The notes under the pieces are model-generated. The model was not told where the DNA came from. It saw nothing but the letters and a program-made list of their open reading frames with translations, and ran no database searches. Below, in pieces: positions 36,070 through 43,065 of a stretch of DNA of 64,000 nucleotides. The stretch covers positions 5,022,001-5,086,000 of the forward strand of contig NZ_JAPEMM010000001.1 of the NCBI RefSeq assembly GCF_026342735.1, given 5' to 3'. Source of the stretch: Streptomyces sp. NBC_00193 (GTDB taxonomy: Bacteria > Actinomycetota > Actinomycetes > Streptomycetales > Streptomycetaceae). Within the stretch, counting starts at the first letter, position 1, and each line of letters starts with the position of its first letter. Position numbers and translations under genes: made by a program.

Positions 36070-36789
36070 TTGAGCCGCTCGGTTCTCGTCACCGGAGGTA
36101 ACCGGGGCATCGGCCTCGCCATCGCCCGAGCTTTCGCGGAGGCGGGGGACAAGGTCGCGATCACGTACCGGTCGGGCGAGCCCCCGGCGGAGCTCACGGC
36201 GCTGGGCGTGCTGGCGGTCCGCTGCGACATCACCGACTCGGACCAGGTCGACCAGGCGTACAAGCAGGTCGAGGACGCGCACGGTGCGGTCGAGGTCCTC
36301 GTGGCCAATGCCGGCATCACCAAGGACACGCTGCTGATGCGCATGTCCGAGGACGATTTCGCCTCGGTCGTCGACACCAACCTCACCGGCACCTTCCGCG
36401 TGGTCAAGCGCGCGAACCGCGGCATGCTCCGCGCCAAGAAGGGCCGTGTCGTCCTGATCTCCTCGGTCGTCGGCCTCCTCGGCTCGGCCGGCCAGGCCAA
36501 CTACGCCGCCTCCAAGGCGGCGCTGGTCGGCTTCGCCCGCTCCCTCGCCCGTGAGCTGGGCTCCCGCAACATCACCTTCAACGTCGTCGCTCCCGGCTTC
36601 GTGGACACCGACATGACGAAGGTGCTCACGGACGAGCAGCGGGCCGGCATCGTCGGCCAGGTGCCCCTGGGCCGCTACGCGCAGCCCGAGGAGATCGCGG
36701 CCGCGGTCAGCTTCCTGGCGTCCGACAACGCCGCGTACATCACTGGTGCCGTCATTCCCGTTGACGGCGGATTGGGCATGGGTCACTGA
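36070..36789 (+). CDS. fabG: 3-oxoacyl-ACP reductase FabG
   Basis: 239 residues, SDR fold, the NADPH-dependent reductase of fatty acid elongation. Motifs: LVTGGNRGIGLAIARAF (TGxxxGxG), NAGITKD, catalytic Ser in ISSVVGLLG, YAASKAALVG (Tyr-x3-Lys), and the C-terminal YITGAVIPVDGGLGMGH. Start is TTG at 36070, with AAAGGG seven to eight bases upstream. Followed five bases later by fabI, an operon of the dissociated FAS II. I recall S. coelicolor FabG SCO1815 and FabI SCO1814 as this same pair. Confidence 0.95.
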   Translation: MSRSVLVTGGNRGIGLAIARAFAEAGDKVAITYRSGEPPAELTALGVLAVRCDITDSDQVDQAYKQVEDAHGAVEVLVANAGITKDTLLMRMSEDDFASVVDTNLTGTFRVVKRANRGMLRAKKGRVVLISSVVGLLGSAGQANYAASKAALVGFARSLARELGSRNITFNVVAPGFVDTDMTKVLTDEQRAGIVGQVPLGRYAQPEEIAAAVSFLASDNAAYITGAVIPVDGGLGMGH

Positions 36790-36794
36790 TCACC

Positions 36795-37568
36795 ATGAGC
36801 GGAATTCTCGACGGCAAGCGCATCCTCGTCACGGGGGTGCTGATGGAGTCCTCCATCGCCTTCCACGTCGCCAAGCTGGCGCAGGAGCAGGGCGCCGAGG
36901 TCATCCTCACCGCGTTCCCGCGGCCCACGCTGACCGAGCGCATCGCCCGCAAGCTGCCCAAGCCCGCGAAGGTCATCGAGCTCGACGTCACCAACGACGA
37001 GCACCTGGCCCGCGTGGAGGACGTCGTCCGCACGGAGCTCGGCGGCCTCGACGGAGTCGTCCACTCCATCGGCTTCGCGCCGCAGGACGCGCTCGGCGGC
37101 AACTTCCTGAACACCCCGTTCGAGTCGGTCGCCACCGCCATGCACGTCTCGGCGTTCTCGCTGAAGTCGCTGACCATGGCCTGCAAGCCGCTCTTCCCGG
37201 AGAACGAGGGCGCCTCGGTCGTCGGCCTCACCTTCGACGCGCAGTACGCGTGGCCGCAGTACGACTGGATGGGCCCGGCCAAGGCCGCTCTGGAGGCCAC
37301 CAGCCGCTACCTCGCCCGTGACCTGGGCAAGGAGAAGATCCGCTGCAACCTGATCTCGGCCGGTCCGATCGGCTCGATGGCCGCGAAGTCCATCCCGGGC
37401 TTCAGCGGTCTGGCGGACATCTGGGACCAGCGCTCCCCGATGGACTGGGACATGTCGGACCCGGAGCCGGCCGCCAAGGGCGTCGTCGCCCTGCTGTCGG
37501 ACTGGTTCCCCAAGACCACCGGCGAGATCGTCCACGTCGACGGCGGTCTGCACGCGATGGGTGCCTGA
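36795..37568 (+). CDS. fabI: Enoyl-ACP reductase FabI
   Basis: 257 residues, the NADH-dependent enoyl-ACP reductase (InhA/FabI type) of fatty acid synthesis, last step of each elongation cycle. The start ILVTGVLMESSIAFHVA replaces the usual TGxxxGIG cofactor loop with the FabI form. Later HSIGFAPQDALGG and the substrate-binding YDWMGPAKAALEATSRY holds the Tyr and Lys spaced as in FabI (Tyr-x6-Lys). The C-terminus ETGEIVHVDGGLHAMGA-like segment is standard. Five bases after fabG; a clear terminator follows. Confidence 0.96.
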   Translation: MSGILDGKRILVTGVLMESSIAFHVAKLAQEQGAEVILTAFPRPTLTERIARKLPKPAKVIELDVTNDEHLARVEDVVRTELGGLDGVVHSIGFAPQDALGGNFLNTPFESVATAMHVSAFSLKSLTMACKPLFPENEGASVVGLTFDAQYAWPQYDWMGPAKAALEATSRYLARDLGKEKIRCNLISAGPIGSMAAKSIPGFSGLADIWDQRSPMDWDMSDPEPAAKGVVALLSDWFPKTTGEIVHVDGGLHAMGA

Positions 37569-37598
37569 CCTTCCCGGTCGAGCCCCGTTCCATCCGTA

Positions 37599-37647
37599 CG
37601 GCGGCGGCCGCGCCTTCCCTTCCGGGAGGCGCGGCCGCCGCCGTTTT
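37599..37647 (+). terminator. Intrinsic terminator after fabI
   Basis: Perfect 16-bp GC-rich stem (37599-37614 with 37628-37643), 13-nt loop, followed by TTTT. Confidence 0.85.
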
Positions 37648-37791
37648 GGCGCGCGGGGCGGGGACCGTACGGGGCGACTCGATCAGATGTCCGCCACCGG
37701 ACGAGATCTTCCCAAGTCGAAAATCAGGACATTTGCCTGCAAACTGGGCCCGTCGGGATCTTCCCGGCTCCTGCGGGGAGGAGGTACGGGA

Positions 37792-38223
37792 GTGCGCGCG
37801 AGGCGGAGCCGAGCGGTATCCCTGCTGGTCACCTCGGTGGTCCTGACCGGATTCCTGCTCCCGGGAGCCCTCGCGCAGGACGAGGTGCCCGCCCCGGCGC
37901 CCGGTACGGACGTCCAGGCCCCGGCCGTGGTCGACCTGGCCCAGATCCCCGCCGAACCGCCCGTACAGCCCGCGAAGCCCGCCGCCCGGGAGCTCTTCGG
38001 GGCCGACTGCGACACCGAGATCAGCGGTTCGCAGGTGGTCGCGTTCTGCCACAACGCCTATCCCCAGACCGACCTGGTCCGCCTGCACGTGGAGTGCGAC
38101 CGCTGGTGGGACGTGGACGGGGACGGCGCCGCCGTCGCCGTCGGCCCGGCGGGCCGGGTGGAACTCTCCGGCCGCTGCTGGAAGGAAGTCCGCTCCGCCT
38201 GGGTCAGCCACCAGCGGCAGTGA
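37792..38223 (+). CDS. Secreted protein with two conserved cysteine pairs
   Basis: 143 residues starting at GTG, with GGAGGAGG about eight bases upstream. A signal peptide (basic RARRSRA, then VSLLVTSVVLTGFLLPGALAQ) is cleaved near Ala-Gln at residues 24-26. The mature part has a Pro/Ala/Val linker and a domain with four cysteines (GADCDTEISG, AFCHNAYP, HVECDRWWDVDGDG, SGRCWKEV), probably two disulfides. I do not recognise the family; likely extracellular. Its end overlaps the convergent GntR gene by 20 bp. Confidence 0.8.
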   Translation: MRARRSRAVSLLVTSVVLTGFLLPGALAQDEVPAPAPGTDVQAPAVVDLAQIPAEPPVQPAKPAARELFGADCDTEISGSQVVAFCHNAYPQTDLVRLHVECDRWWDVDGDGAAVAVGPAGRVELSGRCWKEVRSAWVSHQRQ

Positions 38224-38911
38224 CCCCCGCGGGCCGCCGCCCCTCCTTGGCCAGGCAGACGAACGGATAGCCGGCCGCCTCCGAGGCCGCCGCGTCCCCG
38301 TCCCCGCGCCGGATCGCCTCGATCAGCCGGGCGTGGTCCAGGTGCGAGGCGGGATCGAGCTCCGTACCCACGTCGGTGCGCAGCCAGTCGGCCACCAGAT
38401 CGCCGAGGTCCGCGTACAGCTCGATGAGCACGTCGTTGTGCGAGGCCGCCACCACCGCCATGTGCAGGGCCACGTCCGCCGCGATGAACGGCTCCGCGTC
38501 CCCGCCCGACCATGCCTCCTCGCGCCGCGCCAGCAGCGCGTCCAGCTGTACGAGGTCCCGCGCCGTCCGCCGCTCCGCCGCGAGACGGGCCGCCGAGGAC
38601 TCCAGCGTCGAGCGCAGCTCCGCGATGTGCCGGGGATCGGCGCCGGCGAACCGGCGGTGCATGACCCCGGCCAGCTCGCTGGTGGCGATGACGTACGTCC
38701 CCGAGCCCTGGCGGATGTCGAGGAGGCCGTTGTGCGCGAGGGCCCGGACGGCCTCCCGCACGGTGTTGCGGGCGACGCCCATCAGCGCCACGAGCTCCGG
38801 CTCGGTGGGGATGCGGGAGCCCACGGGCCATTCGCCGGTGGTGATCTGGTTCCTGAGCTGGGCGATCACCTGGTCGACGAGCGCGGATCGCCGGGGCGAG
38901 GTCAGCGGCAT
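38204..38911 (-). CDS. GntR family regulator, FadR/FCD type
   Basis: 235 residues: N-terminal winged HTH (ALVDQVIAQLRNQITTGEWPVGSRIPTEPELVALMGVARNTVREAVRALAHNGLL) and a C-terminal FCD helical domain with VALHMAVVAAS and LDHARLIEAIRRGD, where the His and Asp residues bind a metal and carboxylate ligand in the FCD family. Start is the ATG at 38909-38911 with AGAGGA about ten bases upstream. It is divergent from an MFS transporter gene, whose promoter carries an inverted repeat; it probably represses it. Ligand unknown. Confidence 0.88.
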   Translation of the reverse strand: MPLTSPRRSALVDQVIAQLRNQITTGEWPVGSRIPTEPELVALMGVARNTVREAVRALAHNGLLDIRQGSGTYVIATSELAGVMHRRFAGADPRHIAELRSTLESSAARLAAERRTARDLVQLDALLARREEAWSGGDAEPFIAADVALHMAVVAASHNDVLIELYADLGDLVADWLRTDVGTELDPASHLDHARLIEAIRRGDGDAAASEAAGYPFVCLAKEGRRPAGVTAAGG

Positions 38912-38977
38912 GCGGTCGGGGTTCCTCTCGGGACGGGCGCGGTGGGGGTGACGGGCTCGATACGGTCGCGGGGTGGA

Positions 38978-39009
38978 CAACCAATCATCCCATGATTCTA
39001 TGATGGTTG
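38978..39009. promoter_or_regulatory. Operator-promoter of the MFS gene
   Basis: Inverted repeat CAACCAATCAT (38978-38988) with ATGATGGTTG (39000-39009), overlapping the -10 TATGAT at 38999-39004. TGGACA at 38974-38979 is a weak -35 with a 19-bp spacer. Binding of the GntR protein here would block the promoter. Confidence 0.6.
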
Positions 39010-39010
39010 A

Positions 39011-40306
39011 ATGTCCGACGAAGAAATCCAGACCCTGAACCGGCCCCCGGCCGCGCGCACGGCATCCCCGCAGCCCCTTCCCGCCCCCGCCACCACCCCG
39101 CAGCCGGCGTGGCTCGGACCCGTGCTCCTCGTCGGCATCGTGCTGGCCGCCCTCAACCTGCGGCCCGCCATCACCAGCCTCGGCGCCCTGTTCGAGGAGA
39201 CCCGCGAGGGCCTCGGCATGAGCGGGACCGTCGCCGGACTCATCACCTCCGTACCCGCCCTCTGCTTCGCCGTCTTCGGCGTCACCGCGCCCCGGCTCTC
39301 CCGCCGCTTCGGCCCGGCCGCCGTCGTCTGCGCCGGCATGGCCGCCGTCGCCGCGGGCCTGCTGATCCGGCCCTTCGCGACCAACGCCGCCGGATTCCTC
39401 GCGGCCAGCGCCCTGACCCTGGCGGGCATAGCCCTGACCAACGTGCTCCTGCCGGTGATCGTCAAGCGCTGGTTCCCCGACCGGGTCGGCACCATGACGG
39501 GGCTCTACTCCATGGCCCTGGCCGCCGGCACCTCCCTCGCCGCGGCGGCGACGGTCCCGATGACCCAGGCCCTCGGCGGCAGCTGGCGCACCGGCCTGCT
39601 GGTGTGGGGCTTCCTCGCCCTGGCGGCAGTCCTGCCCTGGCTGGCCATCGGCGCGGCGGCCCGCAAGGAGAAGGCCGCGGCCGCCGGCGTACCGGCCGCT
39701 CGCCCCGACGCCGGGCCCGGCGTGATGCGCAGCCGCACCGCGTGGGCCCTCGCCTGCTACTTCGGACTCCAGGCCACGGGCGCGTACATCACCATGGGCT
39801 GGCTCCCGCAGATCTTCCGCGACGCAGGGGTCTCCGCCTCCACGGCGGGCGTCCTGCTCGCCGTCACCATGGTCATGGGCGTCCCGCTCGCCTTCGTCAT
39901 CCCGGGCCTCGCGGGCCGGATGAAGAACCAGGGCCCCATCGCCGTCGGCCTCGGCCTCTTCGGCCTCGTCGGCTACCTGGGGCTCTACTTCGCCCCCGCC
40001 GGCGGCGCGTGGGCCTGGGCCCTCCTGCTCGGCGTCTCCAACTGCGCCTTCCCGCTCGTCATCACCATGATCGGACTGCGGGCCAAGTCGCCCGCCGGCG
40101 TCGTCAAGCTGTCCGCCTTCGCCCAGAGCACCGGCTACCTCATCTCCATCCCCGGGCCGCTCCTCATCGGCACCCTTTACCAGCACACCGGCGGCTGGGA
40201 CCTGCCCCTGGCCCTGATGGCCGGTCTGCTCGTCCCGCAGATCGCGCTCGGCGTGCTGGCGGGCCGGGACCGCACGATCGAGGACGAATGCGGCATGCGA
40301 GACTGA
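39011..40306 (+). CDS. MFS transporter, CynX/NimT family
   Basis: 431 residues with 12 transmembrane helices. Residues 33-64 (GPVLLVGIVLAALNLRPAITSLGALFEE) begin the first, with the NLRPAIT segment characteristic of CynX/NimT. Family members carry cyanate or 2-nitroimidazole; substrate here is unknown. The ATG lies eight bases from the -10 element and has no ribosome binding site, so the mRNA is probably leaderless. The downstream microprotein gene overlaps functionally with it. It is divergent from a GntR regulator. Confidence 0.88.
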   Translation: MSDEEIQTLNRPPAARTASPQPLPAPATTPQPAWLGPVLLVGIVLAALNLRPAITSLGALFEETREGLGMSGTVAGLITSVPALCFAVFGVTAPRLSRRFGPAAVVCAGMAAVAAGLLIRPFATNAAGFLAASALTLAGIALTNVLLPVIVKRWFPDRVGTMTGLYSMALAAGTSLAAAATVPMTQALGGSWRTGLLVWGFLALAAVLPWLAIGAAARKEKAAAAGVPAARPDAGPGVMRSRTAWALACYFGLQATGAYITMGWLPQIFRDAGVSASTAGVLLAVTMVMGVPLAFVIPGLAGRMKNQGPIAVGLGLFGLVGYLGLYFAPAGGAWAWALLLGVSNCAFPLVITMIGLRAKSPAGVVKLSAFAQSTGYLISIPGPLLIGTLYQHTGGWDLPLALMAGLLVPQIALGVLAGRDRTIEDECGMRD

Positions 40307-40311
40307 TCGGC

Positions 40312-40431
40312 ATGTCGCCCGTACTTGAACCGAACCCCCAGAACGGCCACCGCAAGCTCGGCCTCGTGCTGGGCGCGATGCTGCTGGTGACCGTGATCAT
40401 CGCCGTCCTCGCGACCCTCGCCTCTCCGTAG
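40312..40431 (+). CDS. SGM_5486 family transporter-associated microprotein
   Basis: 39 residues, beginning MSPVLEPNPQNGHRKLG and ending in a single transmembrane helix (LVLGAMLLVTVIIAVLATLA). This is a named family of Streptomyces microproteins found directly after this MFS transporter gene, six bases downstream here. It probably binds the transporter in the membrane; the role is unproved. Too short for most gene finders. Confidence 0.8.
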   Translation: MSPVLEPNPQNGHRKLGLVLGAMLLVTVIIAVLATLASP

Positions 40432-40571
40432 GGGGTGGGGTTAACCCCCCAACCCCTAGGGGGTCAGGCTCAGGGACATCTGGGGTGCGTCCCGGATGGG
40501 AACCGCCTGCTCGAATCCTTAGATTCGAAGAGCAAGAGCGAGCCCGCCCGACGCACCCCACGGAGGCGGCC

Positions 40572-40787
40572 ATGTCGGCCCCCACACACCTGGCCCCCGG
40601 CCACCCGTCCGCACCCCGCGCCGCCGGGGCCGACGCACGGCTGCCCTGGTGGGCGCTCGCCCTGCCCGCGCTCGCCTTCGGCCTCCTGCTCATACTCCTC
40701 GCCGGATCCGGCCAGGCCCACGCCGCCTCCGGTGAAGGCTCCGCGCTGGTCCAGGTCACCGAACGGCTGCTGAGCGCCGTCGGCTGA
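40572..40787 (+). CDS. Small membrane protein, unknown
   Basis: 71 residues. GGAGG lies before the ATG at 40572 and supports the start; the reading frame can be extended upstream but no ribosome site is there. Polar Ala/Pro/His-rich N-terminus, one transmembrane helix (WWALALPALAFGLLLILLAG), and a short C-terminal part ending LVQVTERLLSAVG. It may be secreted or anchored. It sits before the SixA-type phosphatase gene. Function unknown. Confidence 0.65.
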   Translation: MSAPTHLAPGHPSAPRAAGADARLPWWALALPALAFGLLLILLAGSGQAHAASGEGSALVQVTERLLSAVG

Positions 40788-40862
40788 CGGTCCGCCACAC
40801 CTGCGGGGGGACCCCTTCAACACCCTGCGCCCCGTGGCTCGATTCATGCGAAGCTGGGAGCC

Positions 40863-41381
40863 ATGAGCGCCGACACACCCCGCAGGATCGTCCTCCTCCG
40901 GCACGCCAAGGCCGAATGGTCGGACGGCACGGACCACGACCGCCCCCTGGCAGAACGCGGCCGTCACGACGCCCCGGCCGCGGGCCAGAAACTGGCTCAG
41001 ACCGGCATCACCTTCGACCTGGCCCTCTGCTCCAGTGCGGCCCGGACCAGGGAGACCTGGAAGCTGGCCGTCCAGGAGCTGCCGCACCGGCCGAAGACCA
41101 CGTACGAGGAACGGCTCTACGAGGCCTCGCTGGGCGAGCTCATCGCCCTGGTCAACGAGACCTCCGACGAGGTCAAGAACCTCCTGGTCATCGGCCACAA
41201 CCCCGGCATGCACGCACTGGCCGACGCCCTGGCGGGCAGCGCGCAGGGCGACGTGCTCGCCCGGATGAACCGCAGCGGCTTCCCGACCTCCGGGATCGCC
41301 GTCGTCTCCTTCACCGGCTCGTGGAAGTCCGTGGAACACGGCGTGGGCACCCTGCTGGACTTCTGGACCCCGCACAGCTGA
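40863..41381 (+). CDS. sixA: SixA-type histidine phosphatase
   Basis: 172 residues of the phosphoglycerate mutase-like fold; the catalytic RHAKAEW near residue 14 and the second-half His in NLLVIGHNPGMHALAD match SixA, which dephosphorylates histidine on ArcB in E. coli. The target in Streptomyces is unknown. A 16-bp terminator follows at 41420. There is no known partner next door. Confidence 0.88.
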   Translation: MSADTPRRIVLLRHAKAEWSDGTDHDRPLAERGRHDAPAAGQKLAQTGITFDLALCSSAARTRETWKLAVQELPHRPKTTYEERLYEASLGELIALVNETSDEVKNLLVIGHNPGMHALADALAGSAQGDVLARMNRSGFPTSGIAVVSFTGSWKSVEHGVGTLLDFWTPHS

Positions 41382-41419
41382 CGCGCACACTCCCCGTCGA
41401 CTACGCCCTCCGCCGACGC

Positions 41420-41456
41420 AGCGGGCCCCGGCACTTCGACAGTGCCGGGGCCCGCT
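41420..41456. terminator. 16-bp convergent terminator
   Basis: Perfect 16-bp stem (41420-41435 with 41441-41456), 5-nt loop, between the SixA-like gene and serB, active for either strand. Confidence 0.75.
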
Positions 41457-41482
41457 CCGTCGTAGGGAGCCGGACGTCTACG

Positions 41483-42682
41483 TCACGCCAGGTCGGCGGC
41501 CTCGACCTCTTCGCGGGTGATCCCGAGCAGGTAGAGCACGGCGTCCAGGAAGGGCACGTTCACCGCGGTGTGCGCGGCCTGGCGGACCACCGGCTTGGCA
41601 CAGAAGGCCACGCCCAGCCCGGCAGCGTTCAGCATGTCCAGGTCGTTGGCACCGTCACCGATGGCCACCGTCTGGGCCAGCGGTACGCCGGCCTCCGCGG
41701 CGAAGCGGCGCAGCAGCCGGGCCTTGCCGGCCCGGTCCACGATCTCGCCGGTGACCTTGCCCGTCAGCTTTCCGTCGACGATCTCCAGGGTGTTGGCGGA
41801 GGCGAAGTCCAGCCCGAGCTTCTCCCGCAGATCGTCCGTCACCTGCGTGAACCCGCCGGAGACCACGCCCACCTGGTACCCGAGGCGCTTGAGGGTGCGG
41901 ATCAGCGTCCGGGCGCCCGGGGTGAGGCGCACCTCGGAGCGGACCTTGTCCACCACGGAGGCGTCCAGCCCGGCCAGCAGCGCGACCCGGGCGTGCAGCG
42001 ACTGCTCGAAGTCCAGCTCCCCGCGCATGGCCCGCTCGGTCACCTCGGCGACCTCGGCCTCACAGCCGGCGTGGGCGGCGAAGAGCTCGATGACCTCGTC
42101 CTGGATCAGGGTCGAGTCCACGTCCATGACGACGAGGCGCTGGGCCCGCCGGTGCAGTCCGGCCGAGACCACGGCCACGTCGACGCCGATCTGCGCGGCG
42201 GCGGTGGCCAGCGCGGTGCGCAGCGGCTCGGTCGCGGTGCCGGAGACGGCGAACTCCACGGCCGTCACCGGATACTTCGCGAGCCGGAAGATGCGGTCGA
42301 TGTTGCCGCCGGTCGCGGTGATCCGCGCGGCGATGGCGGCCGTGGACTCGGCGGTGAGCGGATGCCCCAGCACGGTGACGTGCGAACGGCCACTGCCGCG
42401 CGGCCGGTTGTCACCGGTGCCGGAGAGGATCTCGGCCTGCAGTTTGAGGGACTCGGCCCAGCTGTGGACGGTGGCCCGCAGCTCGCCCTCGGTGCCGGCG
42501 GTCGGATGGGTGACGAGGGCGCACAGGACGATGCGGCCTCGGGTGACGACCTGCTCGATGTCGACGACGTCGACGGAGTAGGCGGCGAGGGTGTCGAACA
42601 GCCCGGCGGTGATCCCGGGACGGTCCTTGCCGAAGATCTTGACGAGGAGGGTGGGGACGTCGGAGGTCTGCGAAGCGCTCAT
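41483..42682 (-). CDS. serB: Phosphoserine phosphatase SerB with ACT domain
   Basis: 399 residues. N-terminal ACT domain (TLLVKIFGKDRPGITAGLFDTLAAYSVDVVDIEQ) that usually binds serine, a second ACT-like segment, then the HAD phosphatase: VMDVDSTLIQDE (Asp-x-Asp nucleophile), CEAEVAEVTERAMRGELDFEQSL, VGVVSGGFTQV, and AIGDGANDLDML. It makes L-serine from O-phosphoserine and is likely feedback controlled. Start is the ATG at 42680-42682 with GAAGG six bases upstream. Confidence 0.93.
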   Translation of the reverse strand: MSASQTSDVPTLLVKIFGKDRPGITAGLFDTLAAYSVDVVDIEQVVTRGRIVLCALVTHPTAGTEGELRATVHSWAESLKLQAEILSGTGDNRPRGSGRSHVTVLGHPLTAESTAAIAARITATGGNIDRIFRLAKYPVTAVEFAVSGTATEPLRTALATAAAQIGVDVAVVSAGLHRRAQRLVVMDVDSTLIQDEVIELFAAHAGCEAEVAEVTERAMRGELDFEQSLHARVALLAGLDASVVDKVRSEVRLTPGARTLIRTLKRLGYQVGVVSGGFTQVTDDLREKLGLDFASANTLEIVDGKLTGKVTGEIVDRAGKARLLRRFAAEAGVPLAQTVAIGDGANDLDMLNAAGLGVAFCAKPVVRQAAHTAVNVPFLDAVLYLLGITREEVEAADLA

Positions 42683-43065
42683 GGTGCCTTCACCGTATCT
42701 CCCCGGCCTGTGCGCACGGAGCCCCGTCCCACCTGGCGGAACCGTTTCGCTCCGTACGGACGTGCGGACGCCGCACGCCGGACGTGTGGAGGTCGTGCGA
42801 TGGCCATGGGCGGGCCCTGGAGCGGACACGTGGAGATCCGGCGACGGGACGAAGCGACGCCCGTGACCGGCCGGGGGCGTGGAGGAGCGTCCCGAAACAC
42901 ACCATCCGGGGTGCTTTCGACCCCCTCGGGCGGGCCCTGCGGGCTCCGCCGAGTGGCCCGGATTCCCCTTGTGGCCGTGCGCCTGAAATAGTTCCCCCGG
43001 ATGTTCGCCATCCCTAGACTCCCTGACGTCATGGGGGATTCTCGGGGGACTTAAGTGGGGCTGGA
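42683..43065. other. 383-bp gap between serB and the FHA-ABC gene
   Basis: No convincing gene. It holds the divergent promoters; TAGACT at 43015-43020 is a plausible -10 for the FHA-ABC gene with TTCCCC at 42992-42997 as a weak -35 (17-bp spacer). Confidence 0.4.
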
